From Buddleja alternifolia (taxonomy: Eukaryota; Streptophyta; Magnoliopsida; Lamiales; Scrophulariaceae), in assembly GCA_019426215.1 (NCBI GenBank), contig CM033394.1:36020423-36084422 (forward strand): DNA of 64,000 nt, written 5' to 3'. The notes beneath the pieces were generated by a model. It made no database searches. It was not told the DNA's origin and saw only the letters and a list, made by a program, of their open reading frames with translations. Shown here piece by piece: positions 1 through 11,560 of this stretch; the stretch's first letter is position 1, and each line of letters starts with the position of its first letter. The position numbers and the translations under genes were made by a program.

Positions 1-299
1 AATATGTTAATAATGTATAGTATACATTATTCAGTTAAAAAATAAGTATTTATTAAAATAAATAATAAGTAAATATCTTATATTTAATAAGTATTTAGAA
101 AATAGAGGACGGTGTCGTGAAGACATGATTTCATTAAAATTTTTTATAGAAAAAGATATCATATCAACTAAAATATATAATCTTATAATTGTTCTTGTTG
201 TTTTACACGATTTAAACAAAATAGAAAAAAAACTTAAGTATTATTAAACTATATTGTATATACAATTGTTAGTATTATTTTTATAAAATTCGAGTATTT

Positions 300-465
300 T
301 TAGTCATCTATTAAAAATTAATAATAAAAGCTCACGAGCCGGCTCACGGACATATGAACGACTATAAGTAAGCTCGAGCTCAACTCACGACAAAGCTCGA
401 GCTGAGCTCCAGTCGATCATGCTCATCATGCTCATGAGCCGACTTGATTCACCTTACACCCCTAA
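300..465. mobile_element. Right end of a hAT-like non-autonomous element (tentative)
   Basis: The stretch carries repeated AGCTCGAGCT-type words and ends in CACCCCTA at about 457-464. This is the inverted form of the TAGGGGTG terminus common in plant hAT-family non-autonomous elements, whose subterminal regions often hold such repeats. The opposite end is not visible; bases 1-300 are plain AT-rich DNA with no recognisable gene. No target duplication could be assigned. Confidence 0.3.
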
Positions 466-519
466 ATTATAGTACCAAAAAATGTACATGCCAACTTGGA
501 GTACCAATTTGACAATTTT

Positions 520-2207
520 TGTGAATCCTGGTTCATGTACAACAAAAAGTAAGACGTATCCGGATTCACAATCGGATCACTTATTGGGGTTTAATGATTT
601 TTAATACAAAAGTTGTAAATCGAATTACATCAAAATACTAAACTTGTAGTAGCATTTAAATTCTTGATCTAACGTAACAGCAGCAACCCCGGGTTCCTGC
701 CTCTAGATATCACGCCGAAAAAAGATTGAAGAAAAAATCCACTTCCTCTTGGCTTATGGAGACCGGCTGCTAGGGTAGAGGAGGGGAGAGGTTTTTTCTC
801 TTCTCTTGAGTTGTAAAGTGGAGGAGTGTTTTTGATTAACTAAGAGTGTGTATTTAAATAAGGTGATGGGCTTGGAATTAATTAATTCCTTAAACCCATC
901 CACTCATTATACACGCCTAGAGCATGTAATTGGGCTGAGTTGACTTTCAACTTAGTCACTTATTAATTAAGTCATCTAAACATTAATCCAATTAACATGA
1001 CATTAATTAATACATGTCTAAATTAATTAATCCAATTAATAATTTTGACTAAGAGTAATAATAAGTGAATCTAATTATTTATTATTTGCTCTTTAATTTA
1101 TTTTTATTTAATCTAATTAATTAATTAAATTAATTTATTTCCCATGCTCATATTTATTTGTTCATCAAATGATGAATTTCCTTATTAACCTTTACATGTC
1201 AACTCAGAGATTTTTCTCTTCTTATTCCTTGAAAGCGCGACTCTCTAGGTTCGTCTCAATTGGTAATGGGAGGAAACCAAAGATGTGGGCCTAGCCAGTC
1301 CCGTGGACCCACATCGAACCCAATTGAGAATAAAAGGATTTATTCAATATGAACCTCTAGGTCACGAGTAGCATGTGAGTATAAGCTTTTCATTATAACA
1401 TCTCGATTGAGTGAGAGTCATGGATTGTGTCAAACTCACAGAACTCGATGTTGTGCTTAAGGAATCATAGTAAGATGACATTACCAAACTACCCCTCGTA
1501 TTCCACACGAGTTAGTTTACCTACTTTGGCCAAATACTTATGATTTCATTTACCTATGATTGCACAGGACGTTGACTCATTTACTACTCGAGATAGTGAA
1601 TCCCATTTTGGCAGTCACAGAACAATTGCTAGTTGCCCACCTAGACAGTTCTCTGAGGCCGATCTCACCTAAGGGTGAATTGGATCTGACTACTCTAATA
1701 ACAAGTCTAGTATCACAAGCACAATCTTTGTGACTCCTTAGGTCTAAGGCTCATGCAAACTATCATGACCAGTAACTCAATCATTGACAGTCATCAAGTA
1801 AGTACCATGTGATTGGATTATAGCGAGCCGTCTTCGAATATGTCAATATCATTGACATATCTACGACACAAGCTCCCACTAAAACCTAGTGACCGACTGA
1901 CACTCTTTGTCAGAGCCAGTGTCATACAAGTCGAGTCATAACGCCCAATTAAGACTCTTCGACTGGCGAACCCATTTTAAGTATTCAAGGAATTGACGCT
2001 TCTTGTGTCCCTCTCCTTAATCCTTAAGGAGTAGAAGCTCTCTCTCAATTACATAGGACTTATATGTTCAATATTCATTAATGTCATTAAGATTTACTTG
2101 AATAAATGTAAATTGCCTTTTATACCAAATTAAGATTTTGTACAAAATAAAAGTAAAAGCCCAATACAATCTATTTTCTCGTTGGCATCGAGGGCATAAT
2201 CCTAACA
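520..2207 (-). repeat. LTR of copia element E1 (3' LTR, minus strand)
   Basis: Read on the minus strand, the LTR starts at 2207 with TGTTAGGATTATGCCCTC, the same terminus as the plus-strand LTRs at 16318 and 24430. It is preceded by a purine-rich tract at 2208-2220. The left boundary, about 520, is set by similarity to the GATTCACAACA end of the solo LTR at 11550-11560 and is approximate. The resulting length of about 1.69 kb matches the other LTRs in this stack (1.66-1.78 kb). It contains the conserved TTTGGCCAAA block near 1530. Confidence 0.75.
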
Positions 2208-3107
2208 ATCTTTCACTTGCACTCAATGCCAATCTCTATGGTATCTAATACACATCATTTCTAGACGCCACTCTAGCATTGCCTGTGATAGTGGCTTGGT
2301 GAGTGGGTCAACTATGTTATTCGCTGAATCTATTCTTTGCACGCAATGTCGCCTCTTCTAACAATCTCTCTAATGATATGATATCTTCTCTCTATGTGTT
2401 TGGATTTGCTGTGAGTCTTTAGTTCCTTAGCCTGCGCGATGGCTCCATTGTTGTCACAGAAGAGTGGCAACGGGAGCTGCACACTAGGAACCACTTGAAA
2501 TTCCTCCATGAACTTCTTTATCCAAACAACTTCTGGCAGCCTCTGAGGCAGCCATATATTCAACTTCAGTGGTGAAGTCAGAAGTTATGCTTTGCTTGGA
2601 ACTTTTCCAAGTCACTGCTCCACAATTCAAAGTGAATACAAACCCTGAAGTGGACTTATGATCATCGACGTCTGACTGAAAGTCGGAATCGATGTAACCT
2701 TCCACTTTAAGTTCTCCATTTTCATATGTCAGACACATATCTTTAGTTCTTCTCAAGTACTTAAGGATAAATTTCATAGCAATCCAATGATTTTCTCCTC
2801 GGTGAGCCTGAAATCTGCTTACTACGCTCACAGCGTAAGCAAAGTCTGGTCTTATGCATAATATAGCATACATGAGACTCCCGACTGCTGATGCATAAGG
2901 AACAATATGCATCCTCTTTCGATCTTTCTCACTTTGAGGACTCATCGATTTTGAGAGGTGAAGTCCATATCTCATGGGGAATAGGCCTTTCTTAGAATCT
3001 TCCATTCCGAACCTTTTTAGAACCTTTTTTAAGTAGAGGGCTTGGGAAATTCCCATTTTCCTATTTGCTCTATCCCTGTTGATGCGAATCCCAAGGATGT
3101 GAATGGC
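2208..3107 (-). pseudogene. E1 pol remnant: RT C-terminus and RNase H
   Basis: Minus-strand translation gives the end of a copia reverse transcriptase (ILGIRINRDRANRKMG, then YASAVGSLMYA) and a copia RNase H (IDSDFQSDVDDHKSTSGFVF, EVEYMAASEAA, LFCDNNGAIAQAKELKTHSK, KHIERRYHIIREIV). A frameshift near 2520 separates the SEAA part from the CDNNGA part, so the gene is dead. The segment is continuous with the RT fragment beyond the solo LTR at 3108-4794. In the intact family this region is the polymerase and RNase H that make element cDNA inside virus-like particles. Confidence 0.85.
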
Positions 3108-4794
3108 TATTGGTCCCAAGTGGCATACAAAAGGGTCCAGAAGGGGGGGGGGGGTTGAATAGACCCTGAAGTCTTTTTTAACTTCAAAAAATTTCCTATT
3201 AAAATGAGTTTGGACGCTTGAGAATGTAGGCGCTTAGTTGAGCGTCTACTTGAAGACTATTTTGATAAAGTTAACTTAGACTCAAGATTTGAATACTATA
3301 ACCAAGTACGATTAAGAGTTCAGTTCTTTAATCAGGGTTAGCACAGCGAAATGATTTTAAGTCTTCCTTTTGAAGGTTTTAGCATCACACAGTTTTCTTT
3401 GGTTGCTTTTAGCTTTGAATGATTTTATCAATGTGTTTACTTAACCGATTATGCAATGATATGACAATATTAAAGATGACGGTAAAGTAAAGAACACAAG
3501 ATTTGAAAGATTCGTTGGGTAGTGTAATCTCAACTACGTTCTTCTTCTCCTTGAACACTTAGAGGCAATCCACTAAAATGATTCTCGAAGAATCACACAG
3601 AAACTTCTACACAATAGGGAGAGATGGATATGGATGACTTGAGCTCCTTGGTCACACAGATTTCTGCTACAAAACACTTCTATCCTCTTGCTTCTTTCAC
3701 TCAGAAATAATGCAAGTATCCAACTGCGACTTCACAAAGATTGTGAGGCTTGGATGGGGTTTGTCTAACGGTTTGTTTGATTTTTGGAAAGTTCAAACAA
3801 CTTGGAATATCTCAATAGTAATGTAGGTTTCTTCTAAAAAGATGTTTGAGATATTGTTGACTGTCTCAGGGATTGATTGGACGGGGTATGTCTAACGGTT
3901 TGTTTGATTTTTGGAAAGTTCAAACAACTTGGAATATCTCAATAGTAATGTAGGTTTCTTCTGAAAATATGTTTGAGATATTGTTGTCTGTCTCAGGGAT
4001 TGAAGAAAAGCAAAGAGAATGTTTGCTTGGAATATTTGAGCTTTTCCGAAAGTTTAAGGATTTGAGACTTCAATGCAATAGAGTTTTGGCTTGTAAGCTT
4101 GTGGTTGTATTTTCCCCGTATTTTTGGCTTGTTGCTAAAGTTCTATTTATAGAATTTCTTGGAAAAAGTGTCCGTTTGACACATGTTCAGGCGCGTGTCT
4201 TTCACTTTCGCAAGTGAACAACTTTCGTCCTTTTTTCCTGAATTTCTGCTAGTTCCGATTGGACAGGAGCAGTTTTTAAACTCTGATTTCTAATAGTCTA
4301 GTCAAAAATGGCTTGTCCACAAGTCATAAAAGCTTATCACATTTAATGCACTTATCAGACACTTAATGAGTTTTGAATTTATTTCGCGTTAGAAATAAAT
4401 GTTCGTTGATGATTGCATTTAAGTTCTTCGTGACTTGAGAATTTATTTCAGGTGCATCCCTTAATTGCTTGAGTAGCTAAGCGCTTGATTCATAACTACT
4501 GAAATAGTTCTTTAGAGCTTGACAGATGCTAAGAACAAATCTCCAACATCACTTGATTTCAGACGCTGATCTCCAACTTCATCTTTGATATACTCACCTA
4601 GAATTCTATCATAGACTTGGTATCTAATACTTAGTCTAAAAATCTACAAAGATAAAAATTACAAGCCTAACAAAATTACATCTTTCAAACGCTTATACAA
4701 ATCTTCTATGAAAGCATAAACTTACATTTTATTTGGGGTCTAACATAAAATCCTAATTGTCATCATCAAAACATCCAACATGAAATTCCTAACA
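3108..4794 (-). repeat. Solo LTR of the Sirevirus-like D family
   Basis: The sequence matches the LTRs of element D (27633-29116 and 39720-41206). It starts with the GGTCCCAAGTGGCATAC block and ends with CATGAAATTCCTAACA. No internal region is attached and it is surrounded by E1 pol on both sides, so it is a solo LTR left by recombination. Flanks ATGGC (3103-3107) and GTGGC (4795-4799) are a 4-of-5 target duplication. It is about 200 bp longer than the D LTRs, partly because of an internal 127-bp tandem duplication. The first two LTR bases read TA rather than TG. Confidence 0.85.
3743..3996. repeat. 127-bp tandem duplication inside the solo LTR
   Basis: The segment containing GTCTAACGGTTTGTTTGA, TTCAAACAACTTGGAATATC and GTTTGAGATATTGTTG occurs twice in direct orientation. 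The GGGGT reference points are at 3756 and 3883, a period of 127 bp, with only a few differences. D's own LTRs have one copy (around 28245-28330 and 40320-40410). Confidence 0.85.
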
Positions 4795-5010
4795 GTGGCT
4801 TCCCCCAAGTATTTCATGGAGAATGTGCTTGAAAGCCCTACTTTGACCGAAGTCAACAGGCGTATATCATTTCCCATTTTCCTATTTGCTCTATCCCTGT
4901 TGATGCGAATCCCAAGGATGTAGGTGGCTTCCTCTAAGTATTTCATGGAGAATGTGCTTGAGAGCCCTACTTTGACTGAAGTCAACAGGCCTATATCATT
5001 TCCTTACAGT
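4795..5010 (-). repeat. 129-bp tandem duplication within E1 RT
   Basis: The block GTGGCTTCC...AAGTATTTCATGGAGAATGTGC occurs at 4795 and again at 4924, a period of 129 bp, or exactly 43 codons. The minus-strand translation shows TSVKVGLSSTFSMKYL twice in one frame. The CATTTTCCTATTTGCTCTAT word that precedes the solo LTR (about 3056) also recurs at about 4877, so the duplication and the LTR insertion are physically linked. Confidence 0.8.
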
Positions 5011-5721
5011 AGAATGTCGTTTACGTATAGGACCAGAATTGATATTTTACTCCTACTGGTTTTCTTGTAAACGCACGGTTCATCTTCATTCTTGATGAAG
5101 CCATAGTTCCTAACTTCTTCATCAAAATGGAGATTCCGGCTCCGTGAGGCTTGTTGAGGTCCATAAATGGATCTATTCAATTTACACGCCTTATGAGAAT
5201 CTTTCTTGGATATGAAACCTTTGGGTTGTTTCATATAGATGTCCTCCTCGAGGAATCCATTCAAGAACGTGGTCTTCGCATCCATTTTTTAGATTTCATA
5301 ATCCAAGTGTGCGGCTATAATGAAAAAAATTATGATGGGTTTGATCATGGTTACGGACGAGAAGGTTTCGTCATAGTCAATGCCTTCCTTTTGACTATAC
5401 CCCTTTCGCCACTAGTCTGGCCTTATAGGTATCCACCTTACCATCAGGACCAATCTTTCTCTTGTAAATCCAGTTGCATTCTATCGTTGCAACACCCCTA
5501 GGACGATCCACAAGAGTCCAGACTTAGTTCGAACACATCGAATCCATCTCTATTTTTATAGCCTCAAGCCATTTCACAGAGTCTATGGCCGCCATTGCCT
5601 GATCGTAAGTAGAGGGATCATCTCCATAGCTTCTTTCTGCTACGACATACAGATTATGCTCTCCCTGTAGCAGACAACCATATCTCTTAAGCGGTTGAGA
5701 TACTCTACTCGATCTACGCAA
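4795..5721 (-). pseudogene. E1 pol remnant: reverse transcriptase
   Basis: Minus-strand reading frames carry copia RT motifs. They begin with the RT N-terminus (AMAAIDSVKWLEAIKIEMDS at about 5530-5620) and continue with MDAKTTFLNGFLEEDIYMKQ and the catalytic-site variant YVNDILL (5004-5285). The usual motif there is Y-x-D-D; the first Asp is Asn here, so the polymerase would be inactive even without the stops. The 5' end of this fragment (4795-4985) holds a tandem duplication. Several stops and frame changes separate the blocks. Confidence 0.85.
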
Positions 5722-6720
5722 TGGTGATTGCGTTTGGGTTGGTGCAGTTTGCGTTCCTTGAACAGTGGTCTCTAAACGAGTTTAATTTTGTTCTTTGAGA
5801 ACAAGCTTTCTGCCTGCATCTCCTTCCCGAATAAATTCATCTTTCAGAAAGTAAGCATGTAAAGCTACAATGATCCTCTGATCATAATGCAGGTAAAAGT
5901 GGTACGCCATCGAGTCTTCTGGGAAACTAACGAAATATACCTTTAGAGATTTATCTTCCAATTTCTCATTCTTCGTCTTCTTAACATGGACTGGACAACC
6001 CCATATCCTTATGTGTTTGAGACTAGGTATCTTTCCACTCTATATTTCATAAGAAGTTTTAGGAACAAACTTTGATGGACATCTGTTCAAGATATATGTT
6101 GCTGCTAGTAATGCATTACCCCACAATGACATGGGAAGATCTGTGTAGCTGCGAAACGAGTGAGCCATATCTAATAAAGTTTTGTTTCGTCGCTCAATCA
6201 CCCCATTTAGTTGTGGAGTCACTGGAGAAGTTAATTGTAACACTATTCCATGTTCTAATAAGAACTCACCAAATTCAGCACTCATATATTCGCCACCTTG
6301 ATCCGATTGGAGTGTCTTAATACGTTTGCCAGTTTAGTTTTCAATCAAGTCCTTGAATTCTTTGAACCATTCAATGGATTTAGACTTGTACTTCATTAAG
6401 TATACAAGACCATACCTAGAGTGGTCGTCTGTAAATGTGATGAAGTATTGAAAACCCCCGCGGGGCGTTTCTTCGAAAGGCCACAACGTCAGTATGTATT
6501 AAAGCAAGAACTTCACTGGTTCTTTTGAAATGCCCTTTGAAGGGAGACTGTAGTCATTTTACTGTTGAGACAAGATTCGCAAGTGGGAAATGGGTCCGAT
6601 CTTTCTCAAGTTCGTGAATCTTGTACTCTCCGGCATGATCCAGACTTAGATGCTAGATAAGTCTTTGGTTTTTCCTAGACATACCACGTTTCTTGGTGAT
6701 AGTGTTTACAGTACATCTAT
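5722..6720 (-). pseudogene. E1 pol remnant: integrase
   Basis: Minus-strand translation of 6040-6285 gives the integrase core C-terminal half, including TPQLNGVIERRNKTLLDMAHS with the conserved Glu of the DDE triad, followed by the LWGNALLAATYILNRCPSK block. More upstream integrase and GAG-pre-integrase sequence is recognisable only in pieces (6290-6700). Stops and frame changes interrupt it throughout. Integrase would join the element's cDNA to host DNA; this copy cannot. Confidence 0.75.
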
Positions 6721-7375
6721 TTTGGACATTCAAGTAATATAAACTATTTAGTAAAGATGTAAAGCCAACACATTCATTTCTAAAATAAATACTGCAAACA
6801 TTGTTCATAAAACGAAATAGTAACCTATCTTAACCAAAACATGAATTGAACAAATATCTTTAAGCCCATTGGGCAAAATAAGACAATTAAATGTCCAAAA
6901 GATAAAATAAGACATGCGTGGCTACTACACTATGTCCGTTGCCAACATTGATCATCACTTCTCGCTCCTCGAGCCTTCTACTTCTTTCCAGATCCTATTT
7001 TAAAACACAGACATGAGCATTAGCTCCAGAGTATAGAATCGAAGAAGTAGAAAATATAGACAGAGAACTATTTGTTTCTAGAACATTAAGTTCCATACCT
7101 GAAGCAACATCTTTAGCCCTTAATTTTGGACATCCATGTTTCTAGTGGCCAGTCTCTTTGCAGTAAAGGTGGGTGTTTGACTTTTTCAGTTCATTTCTTT
7201 TGAACTTTTGAACCTTTGGTACTTTTCCCTTTCCTATATTACCAGTCAACACATGTATAACTCTTGGTTCCTTGTTCTTTTCCTTAACTTCCAATGGCCC
7301 AGCAATAGAAGCAATGTATGCATGTCTGAACTTCTTAGCTTTCATCAAAGCAATAAGAAAAAAGTTAATCATAGT
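6721..7375 (-). pseudogene. E1 remnant: protease region and gag zinc-knuckle end
   Basis: Near 7142-7230 the minus strand encodes HLYCKETGH followed, after a stop, by a CPK residue group. This is the remains of a copia gag CX2CX4HX4C zinc knuckle, preceded by a Lys-rich linker as in the B element. The protease area between it and the integrase is too degraded to delimit. The gag N-terminal domain is missing. Confidence 0.6.
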
Positions 7376-7807
7376 GTTGGCTTTCTTTCAATAAGAAAAA
7401 AAAATTTAAAATTAAAATTCAATTTCAATTCATTTATTTGAGGATTGAAAAGTAGCAAGAATTAATCCAAGTCCAATTTCAAGATTAATTCATAGTTAAT
7501 CCCATTTGTTATTAGATCTAATTTAATATCAGAAGAGCATTTTCAAAAAGGTTTTGATAATGAATTAATTTAGGCTTAATTATAATTGTAAATCTAATTT
7601 AAAATTTAGTTGAAAATTAATTTTAATAAAATTAATTTAATATTAAAATCAATTTTAAATAAATAAATAAATAATTATTATTAAAATTGGATTGACCCGT
7701 GAGTCCCGTTGGTGATCCACCTGGTGGATCAACCGCGACCTAACTAGGTTAGTTTTTTTTTTAAAAAAAATTATTAAGTGGCGCACATGCGTGTGGACCG
7801 CTTCGTG
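7376..7807. other. AT-rich non-coding stretch, probably E1 leader
   Basis: No gene was seen. The stretch is made of short TTAATT-type words plus a GC-richer patch (7690-7745). Its position upstream of E1 gag on the minus strand suggests it is the leader (5' untranslated region) of E1. This is inference from position. The right edge is cut by the LTR starting at 7808. Confidence 0.4.
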
Positions 7808-9477
7808 TGTTGGGAATCCTGTTGGCATGCACAGCGAAAATGAAAACAGATCCAGATTGCAAACTAAGATAAATTTGTGGCTTTCATCAATTTAAATATG
7901 AAAAGATGAACACGAAAACTTACCTTTTGCGTATTCAATCTTTAATCCTCGCGAATCTTCAATCTCCAACGGTTCAAGTGTACCATCTCTAGATCATCGC
8001 ACAAGAACGGACTCAAGGATAATCTCCTTCTTCATCTCCCATTGGCAGCTAGCAGAGAGAAAAGGATCTTGTTCAGTCTTGTATTTTTGGGTGGATGATT
8101 TCACGTTATGTGAATTTGTATTGAATTAATTAATTTTAGAGCTTGTGTTGGAGGATTAAATAAATCCTCCAACTTACTCCACAAGTCACACGCCCACTTT
8201 GGGCTTTTGGACTTTATTTGGGCTAAGTTGACCCAGTCAACTTAGTCCAATTAACTTAATCATCTAATATTTAATCCAATTAAATATACTCACAAATTAA
8301 ATTAATATTCTAATTAATTAATTAAATAAATAGTTAATTAATATTTTTAGTTGACTAAATCAACATAATTAATTTAATCATCCATGTTTAATCCTGTTAA
8401 ACAACTAATTAAATTAATTAGTTCAATTAATTAATGCGTCTTTCCCAAGGAAAAATTACCAAAATACCCTCCAAATACAAGACTCAATTTCCCAATCTAT
8501 TCCTTTATAATGTGACTCTCTAGGTTCGTCTCGATTGGCAATGGAAGGATACCAAAGGATGTGGGTGACACCTAGCCAGCACTATGGCCCCACATCGTAG
8601 CCCAACCGAGTACGAAATGACTATGTCATTACGCACCTTTAGATTATGAATACCATATGAGTATAAGCCCTTCACTAACGTATCCCGATCACGTGAGAGT
8701 CATGGAATATGTCAAACTTAAAGGACTCGATGCAATGCTAAGAATCATAGTAAGATGGGCTTACCGAACTAATCTCCGTGTCAAACACAAGTTAGTTTAT
8801 CAACTCTGGCCAGAGACTTTCAATCTCATTTACCTATGATCGCATATGATACTTGTTGTTTACTTTTGAGACAGTGAAGTCCCTCTTGGAAATCACCTCA
8901 CATGCTACTTGCCCATTGGAACGCACTTCGAGGTCGGCCCCACCAACTAGTGAATTGGGCCTAACTACTCTGATGACATAATCCAACGTCAGAAGCACAC
9001 TATGACCGTGACTCCTTAGGCACGCATACTATCATAATCAGTAATTCAATCATTGACAGTCACATAGTAAAAACCCACACGATCGGATTATTATGAGTCG
9101 TGTTAGAATACACTAATCCCATCAATGTATCTATGATACAAACTCCCACTATCCATAGTGTTTGACTAGCACTCGCTATCAGAGCATGTTTCATACAAGT
9201 CCACAGGAATCTCAATGCCCTATTGAGATTCTCCGACTTGCGAACTATTTAAGTGGTCAAGTATCAAACCCTTCCAGTGCCCATCTCGTTAACTACTATA
9301 AGGAGTGGAAGGTTTTCCTTGACACACATGGACTAGTTGTTGATTTAAGACTTATAGATGCCTTTAAGAATTATATGAACAACATACTATTGCCTTTATA
9401 TTATTAATATGTTGTACAATACAAACTGTTGCCTTATTTTCTAACTCCTCGTTGGCATCGAGGGCACATTCCCAACA
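7808..9477 (-). repeat. LTR of copia element C (3' LTR, minus strand)
   Basis: The boundaries are TGTTGGG (7808) and CCCAACA (9471-9477), a perfect 7-bp terminal inverted repeat; length 1670 bp. The minus-strand start TGTTGGGAATGTGCCCTCGA is related to the other LTRs of the stack. It is followed on the right by a purine-rich tract on the minus strand (9478-9487) and by RNase H remnants, so it is the 3' LTR. No primer binding site precedes 7808, which agrees with that. The palindromic GGCC block is altered here to CTCTGGCCAGAG near 8806. Confidence 0.85.
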
Positions 9478-9904
9478 ATCTCCCACTTGCACTCAATGCC
9501 AATCTCTATGGTATCTAATACCCATGTTCTAAAGATGTCGCTTTAGCACCGCCTGTGATAGTGGCCCAGTGAGTGGGTCAGCCATTTTATCGGCTGAGCT
9601 TATTTTCTACAAGCCTACATCGCCCTTTTCAACGATCTCTCAAGAGATGTTGTATCTCTCATTAATTTATCTGCATTTGTGAGACCTCGATTCTTTTAAT
9701 GCGTCAGCTTCATTTCATCACAGTAAAGTGACAATGCAAGCTCTGCGCTAGGGGCCAATAGAAGTTTCACCACGAACTTTAGATCCAAAAAATTTCCTTT
9801 GACAGCCTCCAAGGCTCCAAAGCAATTTCATATTCATTCTCAGTAGTGGAGTACTTTACTTGGAACTCTTCCAGGTCACTAATCCACAGTTGAAGGTCAA
9901 TACT
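9478..9904 (-). pseudogene. Element C pol remnant: RNase H end
   Basis: The sequence is collinear with the E1 RNase H segment at 2208-2650 (for example CACTTGCACTCAATGCCAAT, TGATAGTGGC, CAGGTCACTAATCCACAG) but much more decayed, with no usable frame. It is broken at 9904 by a plus-strand solo LTR, and the RNase H sequence resumes at 11566. Confidence 0.75.
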
Positions 9905-11560
9905 TGTTAGGTGTTATGCCCTCTATGCCAATGAAGAATTAGATTTAAGAGAGAATTTTATTTTTATTGTATGAACATTATTAATGATTAATAAAAGACA
10001 TTGAGTTTGTTATTATAAATCTAATTATGGCATTGAATGTATTGAACAAATAGGTCCTTAAGATCAAGGTGTACTCACCACTGCTTATTTGATAAGTAGG
10101 AATACTGGTGGAGTTAAGTGCTTGATATTATAAACATGGTTCGCTAGTTAAAGAATCTAAATTGGGCGTTTATGTTCGACTCGTATGACACTTGCTTTGA
10201 CAAGGAAAGTGCTAGTCTTACACTGACTGGATAGTGGAAGCTGATGTCATGAATGTGATGAACAAAGTTAATATATTCGAACACAACTCGTTGTAATCCT
10301 ATCACATGGGCTTTTACTCGATGACAATCAATGATAAGGATTACCAGTTATGATAGTATGAGTGAACTTTAGACCTGATGAGTCCTTTACATTGTGGTCG
10401 TACCATTGAATAAGTTATTAGAATAGTTAGGCACAATCACCCGTTGGTGAGGTCGACCTCGAAGTACAATTCAATTGGTGCGTTCGACAATGGGAAGTGG
10501 ACTGCCAATAAGGAATTCACTGTCTCGAAAGTAAACGAGAAGCCACCTGCACGTCATAGGTTATGTGAAATTTAAGTCTTTGGCCAAAGCATTAATGACT
10601 GACTTGTATTTGATATAAAGGGCAGTTTGGTAATTTCACATCACTATGATTATAGTATAGTATCAAGTTATATGAGGTTGACGTACCATGACTCTTACTT
10701 GATCGGGATGCGTCAGTGAAGAATTTATACTCATATGGTAATTATAACATAAAGGTTCGTGATGAAATATTCATCTCGTACTTGATTGGGTTTCGGTATA
10801 GCTTCACGGGATGGAATGGTGATAACTATATCCTTGGAATCCTCCCAATGTCAATCAAGACGAGCCTAGAGAGTCGTGCTATGTAAAGATGATAAAATAA
10901 AGGAATATTACTTTATGAAGGATATTACGGTAATTTCACTTAGAGTGAAAATTATCAAAGGGATGTGTATTGATTATAGTAAAAATATTTAATTATTATA
11001 ATTAAATAATTTTATTCAATCAATATTAATAGTATTATTATTTTAGAATTAATAAAGCACAATTAATAAAAAGAGATTAGTATTTAATTATTTGTCAATT
11101 GGATTGGACTGGGAATATTATTTAAATATTTAACACTGGGCTTGGAATTAGATGAAGCCCAGTAAACCTATCCCTAGGTCATGGACGGCCGACCCCCCAT
11201 CTCTCCATACTCAAGGAAAAAAACAAAAGAAATTTGTTTGATTTTTCATCTTAAAGAGTTAAAAAGAATAAAACACAAAAATCCTTTCTCCCTCTACACA
11301 AACCCTAAGTCGCCTAACCCAGTCTAAGGTAAAGGAGGTCGAGCTTCAAGAATTGAAGATCATCTTTCGAGTGATTATCTAGAGGAAGGAATGATCTGTT
11401 GGTTCTCAAAAGCTTGGCTTTAGAAATTCATTGAAAAGGTAATTGGATTATATCTTATTTTGTTTTCAATTTTATGTGAATATGAAATTATTAAAACATG
11501 AATTGAATCCGAGCTTTGTGAATCGGAGAAAAAATTATATCCGCTGGTTGATTCACAACA
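9905..11560 (+). repeat. Solo LTR with perfect 5-bp target duplication
   Basis: The LTR runs from TGTTAGGTGTTATGCCCTC to GATTCACAACA, 1656 bp. It is flanked by identical ATACT at 9900-9904 and 11561-11565. The host sequence on both sides is the RNase H region of element C, and it joins up when the LTR and one ATACT are removed. No internal sequence remains, so it is a solo LTR. It contains the shared GGTCGACCTCGAAG and CTTTGGCCAAAG blocks (10450-10600). The same family recurs, 5'-truncated, at 45688-47282. Confidence 0.93.

Noticed and set aside
3969..4217. 82-codon plus-strand frame inside the solo LTR
   Set aside because: It lies in LTR sequence and overlaps the tandem duplication, with no protein family signature.
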